NCBI GenBank assembly: GCA_013314855.1
Contig: JABUEW010000023.1
Location: 1-44,320 of the forward strand
Direction of reading: 5' to 3'
Length of the DNA: 44,320 nt
Source: Bacillota bacterium
GTDB taxonomy: Bacteria; Bacillota; Clostridia; Acetivibrionales; DUMC01
This document shows positions 43,056 to 44,320 of this stretch, in pieces. A program made the position numbers and the translations under genes. The notes beneath the pieces were generated by a model, which saw only the letters and a program-made list of their open reading frames with translations, made no database searches and was not told the DNA's origin. Each line of letters starts with the position of its first letter. Within the stretch, counting starts at the first letter, position 1.

Positions 43056-44084
43056 TCATCGCTTTATCTTTGCTTCCGATGCATAACTGAATTCTATTTC
43101 TTCTATGCTGTCAAGGGCTTTGCCTGTACCAATGGCTACACATGAGACGGCATCTTCTGCAATTATCACATTAATACCGGTTTCTTTTTGTATCAGCTTG
43201 TCCAAACCATAGATTAGACAACCTCCGCCTGTCATTATAATACCTCTGTCACCGATATCAGCTGCTAATTCCGGGGGTGTTCTTTCAAGTACGGTATGTA
43301 CAGCTTCAACGACAGCTGAAATAGGCTCCTCCAAAGCTTCCATAATTTCTGTTGATGTTACGGTTATGGTTTTGGGTAAACCTGTTATCAGGTTCCGGCC
43401 TCTGACATCCATGGTAACTTCCTGTACCCTAGGATAAACAGTGCCTATATTAATTTTTAATTCTTCAGCAGTACGTTCACCGATCATTATATTGTGTTTT
43501 TTTCGCATATACCTGACTATTGCTTCATCAAATTTGTCTCCGGCAATTTTTATTGAGGTACTTACAACAATTCCTCCAAGGGATATTACTGCAATATCTG
43601 TTGTTCCGCCTCCTATGTCAACTACCATACTGCCACAGGCTTTTGATATATCAATACCCGCACCTATTGCTGCTGCAATAGGTTCTTCAATAAGGTAAAT
43701 TTTTCTTGCTCCTGCTTGGATGGCGGCGTCTATAACTGCTCTCCTTTCAACTTCAGTAACTCCGCTGGGAACACACACCATTAATCTCGGTTTAATTAAT
43801 TTAAAAAGACGGTTGCCAAGCACCTTATTAAGAAAATACTTAAGCATTTTTTCCGTTATGTCATAATCGGATATTACGCCATCCCTTAAAGGCCTTATGG
43901 CAACAATATTCCCCGGTGTACGTCCAAGCATTCTGCGTGCTTCTTCACCTACCGCAAGAATTTTATTTGTGTTTTTATCAATTGCTACTACAGACGGTTC
44001 CCGTAATACAATTCCTTTTCCCTTTATATAAACAAGAATAGTTGCGGTACCAAGATCAATTCCAATATCCTGTCCGAAACCCAA
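43056..44084 (-). CDS. MreB/Mbl-family rod-shape actin homologue
   Basis: MreB-type filaments guide side-wall peptidoglycan synthesis under the membrane. The 342-residue protein has the actin motifs DIGIDLGTATILVY (phosphate 1, about residues 6-19), VVDIGGGTTDIAVISLGG (phosphate 2), and IIMTGGGCLIYGLDKLI (adenosine site). The start is TTG 44084, 9 bases past AAGGAG; TTG 44093 directly abuts the site. Location beside murA and spoIID suggests the Mbl type, found near spoIIID in Bacillus, but here it faces the sporulation genes on the other strand and there is no spoIIID between. Whether it is called mreB or mbl is not decided by the sequence. The 236 bases upstream to the window end hold no gene I can see. 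Confidence 0.93.
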   Translation of the reverse strand: MGFGQDIGIDLGTATILVYIKGKGIVLREPSVVAIDKNTNKILAVGEEARRMLGRTPGNIVAIRPLRDGVISDYDITEKMLKYFLNKVLGNRLFKLIKPRLMVCVPSGVTEVERRAVIDAAIQAGARKIYLIEEPIAAAIGAGIDISKACGSMVVDIGGGTTDIAVISLGGIVVSTSIKIAGDKFDEAIVRYMRKKHNIMIGERTAEELKINIGTVYPRVQEVTMDVRGRNLITGLPKTITVTSTEIMEALEEPISAVVEAVHTVLERTPPELAADIGDRGIIMTGGGCLIYGLDKLIQKETGINVIIAEDAVSCVAIGTGKALDSIEEIEFSYASEAKIKR

Positions 44085-44320
44085 TAATAACAACTCCTTT
44101 GTCTCAGAATAATAAGCATTTTATAATAATAATATTATGCCAATATTAATATTATCATATAATTGAAAGATTGCAATAATTTTTAGATGCATTCAGAGCT
44201 GAAGCATGAAAATTTTATTCTTATCCATTAATAGTGGCTGCGTTAGTAATTTTATCCAATTATATAATAATATTACATAAATTTAACCATACGTTTAAGT
44301 CATCGGATAACACTATAACC

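Noticed and set aside
1-44320. CRISPR array, intact insertion sequence, rRNA or riboswitch
   Set aside because: No regularly spaced repeats, complete transposase, rRNA or recognisable riboswitch core was seen on reading both strands.

Overview
The window looks like a chromosomal segment of a low-G+C, endospore-forming, anaerobic member of the Clostridia, probably of the Clostridium cluster III / Acetivibrio type. The reasons are AT-rich intergenic DNA, strong AGGAGG-type ribosome binding sites, several TTG/GTG starts, sporulation genes (spoIID and a spoIIQ-like M23 gene), a PPi-type phosphofructokinase, and large secreted fibronectin-III proteins with S-layer-homology (SLH) ends. The genus is inference; there is no rRNA to place it.

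Layout. 1-1.4 kb: an AbiEi-type antitoxin gene cut by the left edge, then wreckage of an integrative element (a frameshifted TOPRIM/DUF3991-type tail and the last 56 codons of a tyrosine integrase) lying against a tRNA-Ser(CGA) gene, with a second tRNA-Ser 5' half next to tadA. 2.2-6.2 kb: a small unknown gene, a three-gene set (beta-propeller glycosidase-like protein, fold-III PLP enzyme, RidA-type deaminase), a strong terminator and tRNA-Arg(CCU). 6.4-13.6 kb: AEC transporter, a six-FnIII/three-SLH surface protein, oligoendopeptidase F, and a membrane-anchored unknown protein. 13.8-18.8 kb (minus strand): an ABC-2 exporter operon of ATPase, anchored unknown protein and two permeases. 18.8-20.3 kb: a graveyard with an intact MntA-like antitoxin, a doubly broken HepT toxin, a HEPN fragment and an Rhs-core relic. 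20.4-27.8 kb: an AraC regulator divergent from an operon of PPi-type PFK, HAD phosphatase, 6-phosphogluconate dehydrogenase and a LarA-like nickel racemase/epimerase, ending in a glycosidase pseudogene. 27.8-38.5 kb: prepilin peptidase, DeoR regulator, and two giant paralogous FnIII/SLH surface proteins. 38.7-44.1 kb: ywmB-murA-spoIID-spoIIQ-like, facing mreB/mbl across a bidirectional terminator.

How the genes work together. The right end is a conserved cell-envelope and sporulation block: MurA makes peptidoglycan precursor, SpoIID and the SpoIIQ-like protein act in engulfment, and MreB/Mbl guides wall growth. The AraC-controlled operon looks like a sugar or sugar-acid route joining the oxidative pentose phosphate pathway. 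The most interesting unexplained items are the LarA-like enzyme embedded in that operon, the shared uncharacterised module in the two giant surface proteins, a good sigma-F-like promoter sitting inside an inverted repeat in front of the spoIIQ-like gene, and the decayed toxin island.
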